A program made the position numbers and the translations under genes. Shown piece by piece: positions 1 through 8,144 of a stretch of 64,000 bases of DNA (position 1 is the first letter of the stretch; each line of letters opens with the position of its first letter). The stretch covers positions 435,014 to 499,013 of the forward strand of contig NZ_FRBI01000001.1 of the NCBI RefSeq assembly GCF_900142575.1, given 5' to 3'. Under the pieces are notes generated by a model. It did no database searches, was not told where the DNA came from, and saw only the letters and a list, made by a program, of their open reading frames with translations. Source of the DNA: Actinacidiphila paucisporea (GTDB lineage Bacteria > Actinomycetota > Actinomycetes > Streptomycetales > Streptomycetaceae).

Positions 1-447
1 GGGGCCATCGTCCAGATGAGCAGCATGGGCGGCCAGATGTCCTTCGCGGGCTTCTCCGCCTACAGCGGCACCAAATTCGCCCTGGAGGGCATGACGGAGG
101 CGCTGGCGTCGGAGGTGAACCCGCTCGGCATCAGGACGCTGATCGTGGAGCCCGGCGCCTTCCGCACCTCCCTGATGGGCAAGGCCACCCTGAGCCCCGA
201 ACTCCCCGACTACGAGGCCACGGTGGGCGGCACCCGGGCGATGGCCGCGAGCGTCGACGGCAGGCAGCCGGGCGACCCGGCCAAGGCCGCGGCCCTCATC
301 CTGGCCGCCCTGGAGGCCGACACCACGCCCCTGCGCCTGCCCCTCGGCGAGGACGGCGTCGACGCGGTCCTCGGCCACCTCGACCAGGTCCGCGACGACG
401 TCACCCGCTGGGAGAAGCGGACGCGGGCGACGGGCTTCGACGCGTAA
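1..447 (+). CDS. Short-chain dehydrogenase/reductase, C-terminal part (5' end outside window)
   Basis: This frame is open from the first base and ends at TAA 445-447, so only the last 148 codons are present. The visible part carries the SDR catalytic pair: a serine-rich strand (SSMGG), then YSGTK, where Tyr and Lys are the catalytic residues, followed by the helix FALEGMTEALASEV. The PG motif after VEPGAFRTSL is the usual nicotinamide-contacting loop. The N-terminal Gly-rich nucleotide-binding motif lies upstream of the window. The family uses NAD(P)H for oxidation or reduction of small alcohols and ketones in the cytoplasm. The substrate cannot be told. The next gene is convergent, so nothing in this window suggests a shared operon. 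Confidence 0.9.
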   Translation, partial: GAIVQMSSMGGQMSFAGFSAYSGTKFALEGMTEALASEVNPLGIRTLIVEPGAFRTSLMGKATLSPELPDYEATVGGTRAMAASVDGRQPGDPAKAAALILAALEADTTPLRLPLGEDGVDAVLGHLDQVRDDVTRWEKRTRATGFDA

Positions 448-529
448 GCGCCCCCGGTGCGCGCCGGATCGACCGGTGGCCCGGGTCCTGGGGACGTCCC
501 CAGGACCCGGGCCACCGGTGTGCGAGCGG

Positions 530-1885
530 TCAGGAGAGGCCGCGGTGGAGCGCCGAGATCAACTCGCCGTCAGCGGTGTCACCGTCGAGCGACCAGACCA
601 TCGCGCCGCCCAGGTGGGCATCGCGGATGTAGGCCGTCTTCGCCGCGAGCACCTGCGGGTCGTCGTAGGTCCAGAAGTTCGTCCCGTCGTAGAGCCAGGC
701 GAAGCCGTTCCGGGTGTCGCGGTGCACCGTGTACGTGCCGGAGGCGGCCAGCGCCTTCAGTGCGTGGTAGTCCTCGTTGCCGGCCTGCCAGGTGGCCGGG
801 GCCGGGCCGGTGGAGGGCTGGAAGAGGCCGGCGGTGCCGCCGTCGGGGACACCGGTCCAGCCCTGGCCGTAGAAGGGCACGCCGAGGACGAGCCGGCAGG
901 CCGGGGCGCCGCGGTGCAGCCAGTCGCCGACCGCCTGGGTGTCGCTGAAGTCGTTCGGCACCGGCGAGTTGCGCGGCGCGCGCAGCGCGGACTGCTGGTT
1001 GGTGCCGGACTCGTAGGGGCCGTGGAAGTCGTAGCCCTGGACGGTGCCGAAGTCCAGGTACTTGAAGATCTTCTTCACCTCGAACCCGGCGTCGATCTTC
1101 GCCGGCGCGGCCGGCAGGAAGGCGCTGAGGTCGTAGTGCCGGTGGGTGGTGTGCCGCCCGTAGTCGTCCAGCTGCCTGCGGAACTCCGCCGCCAGCGCGG
1201 TGAAGTCCTGCTTGTCCTCGGGCCGGTAGACGGTGTCGGTGTCGCCGGAGGAGCCCGGCCACTCCCAGTCGATGTCGATGCCGTCGAAGAGGCCGGCCGC
1301 CGAGCCGGGGCCGCCCTTGCCGTCGAGCAGCGGGAGGTTGCCCTTGATGAAGATGTCCAGGCAGGAGGAGACGAGTGCCGCGCGGGAGGCGGGAGTTCGC
1401 GCCGCGTCGGAGAAGTGCGTCGACCAGCCCCAGCCGCCGATCGAGATCAGCACCTTCAACTTGGGGTTCTTGGCCTTGAGTTCGCGCAGCTGGTTGAAGT
1501 TGCCGGCCAGCGGCTGCTCCGCGGTGTCCGCGGTGCCGTCGACGGAGGTCGCGGCGTCGACCGGGCGCTGGTAGTCGGCCCAGGCGTCGCCCTCGCCCGC
1601 GACGTTCGCCTCGAAGCACTTGCCGTCGGCGCCGATGTTGGCGAACGCGTAGTTGAGGTGGGTGAGTTTGCCGGCGGTGCCCGAGGTCTGGACGTTCTTC
1701 ACCTGGTAGTTGCGGGCGTAGATGCCCCACTGGGTGAAGTAACCGACGCTCTTGTAGGAGGATTCGGCGGGGGACTGCCCGCCATGGGCCTGCGCGGTGC
1801 TGCCGCCGGTGAGGGCGGGCAGGACGGCGACCAGCGAGAGTGTGGCGGCCGTGGCGGCCATACGGCCGAGAATTCTTCGACGCAT
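530..1885 (-). CDS. Secreted GH18 family chitinase
   Basis: A 451-residue glycoside hydrolase family 18 enzyme, predicted to hydrolyse beta-1,4 bonds in chitin outside the cell. The family signature is DGIDIDWEWPG, whose last acidic residue (about Glu208) is the catalytic acid. The SIGGW strand motif (ISIGGWGWS) lies upstream and a conserved MVWSLDGD stretch lies near the C-terminus. The N-terminus has Arg residues, a hydrophobic core and an AQA cleavage region at about residue 33, a Sec-type signal peptide. No carbohydrate-binding or fibronectin domain is present, so it is a single-domain chitinase. I chose ATG 1885 rather than the in-frame GTG at 1912. The promoter and DasR-like site lie across 1893-1922, so a start at 1912 would fall inside the promoter. 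The transcript is probably leaderless. Confidence 0.93.
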   Translation of the reverse strand: MRRRILGRMAATAATLSLVAVLPALTGGSTAQAHGGQSPAESSYKSVGYFTQWGIYARNYQVKNVQTSGTAGKLTHLNYAFANIGADGKCFEANVAGEGDAWADYQRPVDAATSVDGTADTAEQPLAGNFNQLRELKAKNPKLKVLISIGGWGWSTHFSDAARTPASRAALVSSCLDIFIKGNLPLLDGKGGPGSAAGLFDGIDIDWEWPGSSGDTDTVYRPEDKQDFTALAAEFRRQLDDYGRHTTHRHYDLSAFLPAAPAKIDAGFEVKKIFKYLDFGTVQGYDFHGPYESGTNQQSALRAPRNSPVPNDFSDTQAVGDWLHRGAPACRLVLGVPFYGQGWTGVPDGGTAGLFQPSTGPAPATWQAGNEDYHALKALAASGTYTVHRDTRNGFAWLYDGTNFWTYDDPQVLAAKTAYIRDAHLGGAMVWSLDGDTADGELISALHRGLS

Positions 1886-1892
1886 GGCGCAG

Positions 1893-1922
1893 AAAGTATT
1901 GGTCTGGACCAATAGCGGTCAA
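1893..1922 (-). promoter_or_regulatory. Chitinase promoter with DasR-like (dre) operator
   Basis: On the minus strand TTGACC (1917-1922) and TACTTT (1893-1898) form a -35/-10 pair with an 18-base spacer. The 16-base near-palindrome ATTGGTCTGGACCAAT (1898-1913) fills most of the spacer. It matches the dre element bound by DasR, the GntR regulator of N-acetylglucosamine and chitin use in Streptomyces (consensus close to ACTGGTCTAGACCAGT). Bound DasR would block RNA polymerase. The -10 ends 7 bases before the ATG, leaving essentially no leader. Confidence 0.8.
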
Positions 1923-2026
1923 GGGGAACGGCGTAACCCGTTCCGCCGTTCACCCCGGCGACCCGGTTCCGCCACCGCCTTGCCGCCCGCCTCCGCGGGT
2001 GTTCGCGCGGACCGTAAACTCCCCGC

Positions 2027-3052
2027 GTGGACATACCCCCGCCGCCTCCGCCGCCGCCGTCGCCCGACGGTGTGCCGCAGCCTGGCCAGCCGCCTTACCA
2101 GGGACCGCCGTCGTACGGACAGCCGCAGTATCCGGAGCCCACCTACGCGGAGCCGTCCTACGGGCAGCCGCCGAACCCGTACACGCAGCCGCCGCAGCAG
2201 CCCCCGCAGGACAACCCCTACGCCGCCCCCGGACCGTACGGCCCGCCGTACCCCGGTGCGCCGCAGCAGCCCGCGTACGGCTATCCGCCGCCGGCCGGCT
2301 CCGTCGGCTACCCCGGCCGGCAGGGCTGGTACGCGCAAGGGGAGCGGACCACCAACGGCATGTCCATCGCCGCCCTGGTCGTCGGCATCCTGCCCTGCAT
2401 ACCCTTCCTCGGCCTGATCTTCGGCCTGGTGGGGCTCAAGCAGGTCAAGCGGAGCGGTGAGCGCGGCAAGGGCATGGCGGTCGCCGGCATCACCCTCTCC
2501 AGCCTGTGGACGCTCGGGCTCGCCGCGATCATCGCGCTCGCCGCGGCCGGCGTGCTGGACGACGGCAACACCCAGGTCGTGGACCTCAAGGCCGGCCAGT
2601 GCTTCAACACGGTCGACGCGAAGCTGTCCGACTTCGGCACCGACAACGACACGCGCTCCCGCACGGTGGACGTCGTGGACTGCGCCGACGCGCACGACGC
2701 CGAGGCCTTCGCGGTCTACGAGATCCAGGCCGGCTCCGGCGACCCGTATCCCGGGGTGGACAACGTCACCGAGGACGCGCAGAGCAACTGCGTGAAATAC
2801 GCCCGCACGTATCTCGACGGCAAGGTGCCGCCGTCGACGGACAAGCTGTACTTCTACCTGCCCGCGGCTGAGAACTGGGCCCAGAGCGAGCGGTCGGTGG
2901 TCTGCTTCTTCGGCTCGCCCGGCGGCCGGGTGACCGGCTCGGTGAAGACCGGTGGGAGCCAGGCCGGCGACTCCGGCGGCTCGGGCGATTCCGGCGGCTC
3001 CGGCGGGTCCGACGACTCCGGGGATTCCGGCGGCTCGAACGTCGGAGTGTGA
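2027..3052 (+). CDS. DUF4190-type membrane protein with proline-rich N-terminus and septum-formation-like C-terminal domain
   Basis: A 341-residue protein of unknown precise function. Residues 1-105 are proline, glutamine and tyrosine rich with repeated PSYGQPQYPEP-like units, probably a disordered cytoplasmic tail. Residues about 108-178 hold two hydrophobic segments split by a short basic loop (GLKQVKRSGERGKG), the pattern of DUF4190. The exterior part begins AGQCFNT and contains paired cysteines (VDCADAHDAEAF, QSNCVKYA, VVCFFGS), resembling the septum-formation domain found in many actinobacterial membrane proteins. The last 40 residues are a GDSGGS-type low-complexity tail. It starts at GTG 2027, with no Shine-Dalgarno. 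A TAAACT hexamer 6 bases upstream suggests a leaderless transcript. Confidence 0.8.
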   Translation: MDIPPPPPPPPSPDGVPQPGQPPYQGPPSYGQPQYPEPTYAEPSYGQPPNPYTQPPQQPPQDNPYAAPGPYGPPYPGAPQQPAYGYPPPAGSVGYPGRQGWYAQGERTTNGMSIAALVVGILPCIPFLGLIFGLVGLKQVKRSGERGKGMAVAGITLSSLWTLGLAAIIALAAAGVLDDGNTQVVDLKAGQCFNTVDAKLSDFGTDNDTRSRTVDVVDCADAHDAEAFAVYEIQAGSGDPYPGVDNVTEDAQSNCVKYARTYLDGKVPPSTDKLYFYLPAAENWAQSERSVVCFFGSPGGRVTGSVKTGGSQAGDSGGSGDSGGSGGSDDSGDSGGSNVGV

Positions 3053-3111
3053 GCGCGGCCGGGGTGTGAGCGGAGCGTGACGCTCGGGGGTGGGCTTGCG
3101 GTCGAGTACCC

Positions 3112-3145
3112 AGGGTTGCGAAGCTGTCGCGGACAGTCAACCCCT
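3112..3145 (+). promoter_or_regulatory. Hairpin upstream of the GntR gene, possible operator
   Basis: An outer stem AGGGTTG/CAACCCCT (one bulge) encloses an inner perfect stem CTGTC-GCG-GACAG. It ends 16 bases before the GTG start at 3161, just ahead of the ribosome binding site. HutC-type GntR regulators often bind inverted repeats at their own promoter, so autoregulation is possible but not shown. Confidence 0.35.
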
Positions 3146-3160
3146 TGGGAGGGGCAACCC

Positions 3161-3913
3161 GTGGCATTCGGTGAGCAGCCTGCGTATCTGCGCGTGGCCG
3201 ACGATCTGCGCCGCAAGATCCTCGACGGCACGCTCCCCCCGCACGCCCGGCTCCCGTCGCAGGCCAGAATCCGCACGGAATACGGCGTCTCGGACACCGT
3301 CGCGCTCGAAGCGCGCAAGGTGCTGATGGCGGAGGGCTTCGTGGAGGGCCGCTCGGGCTCCGGTACGTACGTCCGCGAGCGCCCGCTGCCCCGGCGGATC
3401 GTGCGCAGCGGCTACCGTCCGGCGGGGCCGTCCACGCCCTACCGGCAGGAGCAGGCCGACGAGGGCAGCAAGGGCACCTGGGAGTCGCGCAGCGTGCAGG
3501 ACGCGGCGACGCTGGACGTGGCCGAGCGGCTGCGGATCGAGCCGGGGGAGCGGGTGATGCGCACCCACTACCTCTTCCGCACCGAGGGCGAGCCGACGCT
3601 GCTGTCCACCTCGTGGGAGCCGCTGGCGCTCACCGGGCGCACGCCTGTGCTGCTGCCCGAGGAGGGACCGGTCGGCGGGCAGGGCGTGGTGGCCAGGATG
3701 GCGGCCATCGACGTGACGGTGGACCATATGGCCGAGGAGGTCGGCGCCCGGCCGGGCCTGGCCGCCGAGACCGCCGCGCTCGGCGGGGTGCCCGGCCACC
3801 TGGTCATCGAGATCCGGCGCACGTACTACGCCTCCGGCCGTCCGGTGGAGACCGCCGACGTCGTCATCCCCGCGGAGAGATACCGGGCGGTCTACCACCT
3901 GCCCGTCAGGTGA
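3161..3913 (+). CDS. GntR family (HutC subfamily) transcriptional regulator
   Basis: A 250-residue regulator. Residues about 5-70 are a GntR winged helix-turn-helix (YLRVADDLRRKILDG, LPSQARIRTEYGVSD, ARKVLMAEGFVEGRSGSGTYV). The C-terminal half fits a UTRA ligand-binding domain, the HutC type that senses small metabolites such as histidine, sugar phosphates or fatty acids. I prefer GTG 3161 because GGGAGGGG (3147-3154) sits 6 bases before it and the HTH begins directly after. An in-frame GTG at 3077 lacks a ribosome site and would add a non-conserved tail. The ligand is unknown. The next gene is 101 bases downstream on the same strand, but appears to have its own promoter. Confidence 0.88.
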   Translation: MAFGEQPAYLRVADDLRRKILDGTLPPHARLPSQARIRTEYGVSDTVALEARKVLMAEGFVEGRSGSGTYVRERPLPRRIVRSGYRPAGPSTPYRQEQADEGSKGTWESRSVQDAATLDVAERLRIEPGERVMRTHYLFRTEGEPTLLSTSWEPLALTGRTPVLLPEEGPVGGQGVVARMAAIDVTVDHMAEEVGARPGLAAETAALGGVPGHLVIEIRRTYYASGRPVETADVVIPAERYRAVYHLPVR

Positions 3914-4014
3914 GCTGACGGCCGGTCGACTTCTGGTCGAACGGCTGGCCGGATCAGTGCCTCTTCGTGTCATTGCGTACCCGCGCTGTGAACCTCCGGC
4001 GTAGGGTCGCGCAT

Positions 4015-4545
4015 ATGCGCATCGCCGTTTCCTCGGACATGGATGAGCCACCGGCCCGCCAGCTCGTCGACGACCTGCGCCGCCGCGGGCACACGGTGGA
4101 GGTCTTCGGCGCGCTCCGCGACGGCGACCGCGCCGACTGGGCCTGGAGCGCGGAGGCTGCCGCGCGGGCCGTCGCGCACGGCGCCGCTGATCAGGCCGTG
4201 GTCTGCTGCTGGACCGGCGCGGGCGCGTCGATGGCGGCCAACAAGGTCCCCGGCGTCCGCGCGGCCCTGTGCGCCGACGCGTACGCCGCGCGCGGAGCGC
4301 GGGTCTGGAGTGACGCGAACGCGCTGGCGCTCAGCCTGCGTACGCTGTCCGGCGGGCTGCTCGCCGAGATCCTCGACGCGTGGTTCGCGGCCGGCGCCGA
4401 GCAGGACCGCGACGCCGAGGACCGCGCGAACATCGCCCACCTCGACGCCATCGGGTCCACGGCCCCCGCCACCGGGCAGACGGCCACCACCGAGCACGCG
4501 ACCGCTGCCGGCACACCCGCGGGCAGTGCAAGTGAAAGGGCATGA
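4015..4545 (+). CDS. RpiB/LacA family sugar-phosphate isomerase
   Basis: A 176-residue protein of the RpiB/LacA/LacB fold, which interconverts aldose and ketose phosphates (ribose 5-phosphate/ribulose 5-phosphate in RpiB). The N-terminal MRIAVSSDMDE and the phosphate-binding CCWTGAGASMAANKVPGVRAALC motif are family hallmarks. The second cysteine-containing loop is where RpiB enzymes keep the catalytic Cys. The C-terminus (from about 150) is an Ala/Thr-rich tail not needed for the fold. The ATG at 4015 has no Shine-Dalgarno. TAGGGT (4002-4007) lies 7 bases upstream, which suits a leaderless mRNA. Some actinobacterial members are not true ribose isomerases, so the exact substrate is open. Confidence 0.82.
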   Translation: MRIAVSSDMDEPPARQLVDDLRRRGHTVEVFGALRDGDRADWAWSAEAAARAVAHGAADQAVVCCWTGAGASMAANKVPGVRAALCADAYAARGARVWSDANALALSLRTLSGGLLAEILDAWFAAGAEQDRDAEDRANIAHLDAIGSTAPATGQTATTEHATAAGTPAGSASERA

Positions 4546-4549
4546 CTTC

Positions 4550-4756
4550 ATGACGTCCGACCTCGTATGGGTCCTCATACGCCAGGACGACGGCGCCAAC
4601 CGCTACCGCGTCGGCCGCTACGCCACCCGGGCCGAGGCCGAGCGCATCGCCGACCGGCTCGGCGGCTGCGGCCAGGACCGCGACCAGGAGCGGGGCGGCG
4701 CGGAGGAGCGCCGCTACGTCATCGAGCGCATCGCCCCCCGGCTGGCCCAGGCGTGA
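4550..4756 (+). CDS. Small SPOR-like protein
   Basis: A 68-residue protein starting at ATG 4550, 4 bases after the isomerase stop, with GAAAGGG (4534-4540) upstream. The sequence LVWVLIRQDDGANRYRVGRY followed by ATRAEAERIADRLGG and a final beta strand (RRYVIERIA) resembles a single SPOR repeat: an aromatic beta strand, a residue-swapping helix, then a strand. SPOR domains bind denuded peptidoglycan at division sites, but this protein has no signal peptide and is cytoplasmic as written, so the resemblance may be only structural. Its stop overlaps the start of the next gene (GTGA), which means the two are translated together. Confidence 0.7.
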   Translation: MTSDLVWVLIRQDDGANRYRVGRYATRAEAERIADRLGGCGQDRDQERGGAEERRYVIERIAPRLAQA

Positions 4757-5157
4757 CGCCTCCCCGGCTGGTGGTGGGCGCCGCCCTGCTCTCCGACGGC
4801 CGGCTGCTCGCCGCCCGCCGCACCGCGCCCGCCGCCCTCGCCGGGCGCTGGGAGCTGCCGGGCGGCAAGCTGGAGCCCGGCGAGACCGCTCCCGGCGCGC
4901 TGGTGCGCGAGCTGCGCGAGGAGCTGGGCGTCGAGGCGGAGCCGCTGGAGAGGGTGCCGGGGCAGTGGCGGGTGGCCGGCGGCACGCTGGTGCTCCAGGT
5001 GTGGACGGCCCGGCTGCTGGCCGGCAGCCCGCGCCCCCTCCAGGACCACGACGAGCTGCGCTGGCTGCGGCAGGCGGAGGTCGACACCGTCGACTGGCTG
5101 CCCCAGGACCGCCCCGCGGTGCGCTGGGTGGCCTCCAGGCTGGGCGACGGGTCCTGA
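4753..5157 (+). CDS. NUDIX hydrolase, MutT-like (8-oxo-dGTP diphosphatase type)
   Basis: A 134-residue NUDIX enzyme. The NUDIX box is complete: GGKLEPGETAPGALVRELREELGV fits Gx5Ex7REUxEExGU, with the Glu residues that bind Mg2+. The order, with a variable N-terminal strand (VVGAALLSDGRLLAARR) and a C-terminal HDELRWL element, is typical of MutT, which removes oxidised guanine nucleotides so they are not built into DNA. The start is GTG 4753, overlapping the previous stop (4754-4756). Length is normal for MutT. Substrate preference within NUDIX cannot be proven from sequence alone. Confidence 0.88.
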   Translation: MTPPRLVVGAALLSDGRLLAARRTAPAALAGRWELPGGKLEPGETAPGALVRELREELGVEAEPLERVPGQWRVAGGTLVLQVWTARLLAGSPRPLQDHDELRWLRQAEVDTVDWLPQDRPAVRWVASRLGDGS

Positions 5158-5236
5158 TCCTCGCGGTGGCGCGTACGCGTGCCGCGGCCCCGGCGGTCCG
5201 CCTCCTCCTGGCGGCGGCGGTGGGGACGCGAGGAGC

Positions 5237-5261
5237 GGGTGCATGAGGGAATATCGGGTAA
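5237..5261 (+). promoter_or_regulatory. SigB-like promoter candidate upstream of the first PP2C gene
   Basis: GGGT (5237-5240), then 15 bases, then GGGTAA (5256-5261). The Streptomyces SigB consensus is GNNT-N14-16-GGGTAC/T, so the -10 has one mismatch. It lies 62 bases before ATG 5324. The neighbouring paralogue has a site with the same 15-base spacing. Confidence 0.35.
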
Positions 5262-5323
5262 AAGGGGATGAATCCCTGTAGGTGGCCGGTGGATCCGGCC
5301 CGACCCGGTCGGGGGTGCGAGGC

Positions 5324-7867
5324 ATGACCGCCAGCGGCGACACCCCGCCTGCCGAGCCGTCGCCCCGGATCGGCCAGGAGGGTCCGCAGGCCCCGCTGCC
5401 CGGCCCGGTCGAGCTCGGTGAGGACACCGGCGTCGCGGGCACCGGTGCCGGCTCGCTGATGGACACGCTGCGGGTCGCGGTGGTCATGCTCGACACCTCG
5501 GGGCGGGTCCTGCTGTGGAGCCCACTCGCGGAGGAGGTGCTCGGGTGGGCGGGGGAGCACATCGTGGGCCGGCGGGTCGGCGGGCTGTTCGGGCCGGGCG
5601 GCCAGACCCCCGGCGGCGAGGAGTCGGCCGCGCAGGCCGAGCAGCTCCTCGGGGAGCTGCTGCGCGACGGGCGCTGGGACGGCATCCTGTCGCTGCGGCA
5701 CCGCGACGGGCACGCCGTGCAGGTCGAGGCGCGGGCGTCGCTGCTGGTGGACGGGGACGGGCGGCCCTTCGTGCTGGCGTCCATGGTGGAGACCAGCCGG
5801 CTGCGGACCCTGGAGCACGACCTCGCGGCCCTCGACTCGCTCTTCAACGCCTCCCCGCTGGGCGTGGCGATCTTCGACCGCGAGCTGCGCTACATCCGCG
5901 TCAACGACGCCCTGGCCCGGATGAACGGCGTGTCCGTCGCCGACCACCTCGGCCGGACCGTCGCCGAGGTGATCGACGTCAGGGCGGCGGAGTCGCTGAC
6001 CGCGCTCCAGCGGGACGTGCTGGTCACCGGGCGGCCGGTGATCGACCTGGTCTCGCCCGCGCCCGGCGGCCGCGGGCACCGGTCGCTGTCCTACCACCGC
6101 CTGTCGGACCGCGCGGGCCGGGTGCTGGGGATCAGCGCCACCGTGATCGACGTGACCGAGCGGGTGGAGGCCGCGGCCAAGGCCGAGCGGGGCCGGCGGC
6201 GGCTGGCGCTGCTCAACGACGTGGGCTCGCGGATCGCCGGGCAGCTGGACGTGCGGCGCAACGCCGAGGAGCTGGCCGCCTCCCTGGTGCCGACCTTCTG
6301 CGACTACTCGGGCGTGGTCCTGCACTCCCAGCTGTCCGACGGCGGCGAGCTGCCCACGGCCGCGTACAGCGACAGCACCCCGCTGCGGCAGACCGGCGTC
6401 GGGGCGATCACCTGGAGCCCCGACGTCGTGCGGATGATCAGGCCGGGGCAGGCGATGTCCTTCGACCGCAAGACGCCCTTCGGGCAGGTGCTGGCCACCG
6501 GGCGGCCCCGGCTGCTCGCCTCGCGCGAGGAGCTGGCGAACCTGACCTTCCCCGGCGACCCCAAGGTGCGCGCGATCCTCGCCGTCGGCGTCGAGTCGAT
6601 GCTGGTGCTGCCGCTGCGCGCGCACGGGGTGGTGCTCGGGCTGCTCATCACCAGCAGGGCGGCCGGCCGCGAGGCGTTCGACCAGGAGGACCTGGCGCTG
6701 GGCATGGAGTTGGCCGACCGGGCGGGCGCGGCGCTGGACAACGCGCGGCTGTACGTCCGCGAGCGCGAGGGCGCACTGATGCTCCAGCGCTCCCTGCTGC
6801 CGCGCTCCACGCCGGCCGCGCCGGGCGTCGACGTGGCCTACCGCTACGTGCCGGGCAGCAGCGTCGCCGAGGTCGGCGGCGACTGGTTCGACGTGCTGCC
6901 GCTGGCCGGCGGCCGGGTCGGCTTCGTCGTCGGCGACGTCATGGGCCACGGTCTGGCCGCGGCGGCCACCATGGGCCGGCTGCGTACCGCGGTGCGCACT
7001 CTCGCCGGCCTGGACATGGCGCCCGACGAGCTGCTGCGCCGCATCAGCGACTTGGGCGACGACCTCGCGCAGAGCCAGTCGGACGGCTGGATGGCCACCG
7101 CCGTCTACGCCGTCTACGACCCCGCGACCCGCCGCTGCGCCATCGCCCAGGCCGGGCACCCGCCCCCGGTGCTGATCGAACCCGGCCACGCGCCGGGCAG
7201 GCACACCGCGCGGCTGCTCGACCTGCCGCCCGGAGTGCCGCTGGGCGTCGGGGGAGTCCGCTTCGAGACGACCGAGCTGGACGTGCCCGACGGCACGGTT
7301 CTGGTGCTCTACACCGACGGCCTGGTCGAATCCCGCCGCCATGACATCAACACCGGCCTCGAACGGCTCCGCTCCACCCTGTGCCGCCCGTTGGACTCGC
7401 TGGAGGACGCCTGTGACGACGTTCTCGCCACCATGGAACCCGGGCGCGAGCCCGACGACGTGGCCCTGCTGATGGCCCGCCTGGGTACATTGCCGAGCGG
7501 AGCCACCATCGCGTGGACCTTCCCCGCCGAGGCCAGCGCCGTACGGCTGGCCCGCCGCAGGGTGCGCGACGCGCTCGCGGAATGGGGCCTGCCGGAGCTG
7601 ACCGACGTGACGGTGCTGCTGGTCAGCGAGCTGGTCACCAATTCCCTGCGCTATGCGCACGGCCCCATCGGGGTGCGCATGGCGCGCGGCAGGTCGCTGC
7701 TGGTGGAGGTGTCCGACCCGCTGCCCGATCCGCCGCGCGAGCGGGTCGCCACCGCGGAGGACGAGGGCGGCCGCGGGCTGCAGCTCGTGGCGGGCGCGTC
7801 GCGGCGATGGGGGACCCGTGACGGGCCGCTCGGCAAGACCGTGTGGTTCGAACTGGGACTGCTGTGA
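5324..7867 (+). CDS. PAS-PAS-GAF-PP2C (SpoIIE-like) phosphatase with C-terminal HATPase domain
   Basis: An 847-residue cytoplasmic signalling protein. Order: PAS at about 45-150 (LRVAVVMLDTSGRVLLW), PAS at about 165-285 (LFNASPLGVAIFDREL), GAF at about 290-480, PP2C/SpoIIE at about 485-720, and an HSP90-like ATPase of the anti-sigma kinase type at about 730-847. Metal-binding PP2C motifs are intact: VGGDWFDV (about 516), VVGDVMGHG, QAGHPPPVL, LYTDGLVESR and DDVALL. The ATPase keeps an N box (SELVTNSLRYAHG) and a G box (GRGLQLV). Such hybrids usually dephosphorylate an anti-sigma antagonist while also carrying a kinase, setting the activity of a SigB/SigF-type factor. No antagonist gene lies nearby. 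I chose ATG 5324; an in-frame GTG lies at 5282. The next gene is a close architectural paralogue. Confidence 0.9.
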   Translation: MTASGDTPPAEPSPRIGQEGPQAPLPGPVELGEDTGVAGTGAGSLMDTLRVAVVMLDTSGRVLLWSPLAEEVLGWAGEHIVGRRVGGLFGPGGQTPGGEESAAQAEQLLGELLRDGRWDGILSLRHRDGHAVQVEARASLLVDGDGRPFVLASMVETSRLRTLEHDLAALDSLFNASPLGVAIFDRELRYIRVNDALARMNGVSVADHLGRTVAEVIDVRAAESLTALQRDVLVTGRPVIDLVSPAPGGRGHRSLSYHRLSDRAGRVLGISATVIDVTERVEAAAKAERGRRRLALLNDVGSRIAGQLDVRRNAEELAASLVPTFCDYSGVVLHSQLSDGGELPTAAYSDSTPLRQTGVGAITWSPDVVRMIRPGQAMSFDRKTPFGQVLATGRPRLLASREELANLTFPGDPKVRAILAVGVESMLVLPLRAHGVVLGLLITSRAAGREAFDQEDLALGMELADRAGAALDNARLYVREREGALMLQRSLLPRSTPAAPGVDVAYRYVPGSSVAEVGGDWFDVLPLAGGRVGFVVGDVMGHGLAAAATMGRLRTAVRTLAGLDMAPDELLRRISDLGDDLAQSQSDGWMATAVYAVYDPATRRCAIAQAGHPPPVLIEPGHAPGRHTARLLDLPPGVPLGVGGVRFETTELDVPDGTVLVLYTDGLVESRRHDINTGLERLRSTLCRPLDSLEDACDDVLATMEPGREPDDVALLMARLGTLPSGATIAWTFPAEASAVRLARRRVRDALAEWGLPELTDVTVLLVSELVTNSLRYAHGPIGVRMARGRSLLVEVSDPLPDPPRERVATAEDEGGRGLQLVAGASRRWGTRDGPLGKTVWFELGLL

Positions 7868-7951
7868 CGGTTCTGACCGGCACTCCCGTGACAGGTGTGG
7901 CGACCCCTCCCGTGACCGCCGCCACAGCGCCCCCGTTGTGATCACCGAAAT

Positions 7952-7976
7952 GGTTCGCGGGGCGTGTGCCGGGTAT
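7952..7976 (+). promoter_or_regulatory. SigB-type promoter candidate upstream of the second PP2C gene
   Basis: GGTT (7952-7955), a 15-base spacer, then GGGTAT (7971-7976). This fits the Streptomyces SigB consensus GNNT-N14-16-GGGTAC/T exactly. It lies 168 bases before GTG 8145 in a 277-base gap that holds no convincing gene, so the mRNA would have a leader of about 160 bases. Confidence 0.5.
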
Positions 7977-8144
7977 TCCGAAGAGACGAGAGCGAAAGGT
8001 GCGACCGAGGTGTCCAGGGGAGGGCCCCCGTGCCCCACGAGCCGAGATGATGCTGTGATCGACAAGACCGTGTGCTGGACGGTCCGCATGCTGAATACTC
8101 AGCTCCAACCGGTCCATGTGTGCTGAGCTGGAGGGGTCGGGCGA

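Noticed and set aside
4331..8089. Open frame of over 1200 codons on the minus strand opposite the rpiB-like, NUDIX and first PP2C genes
   Set aside because: It is an artefact of G/C third positions. The plus-strand genes have full domain motifs, while this frame is Arg/Gly/Ala-rich with no recognised domain.
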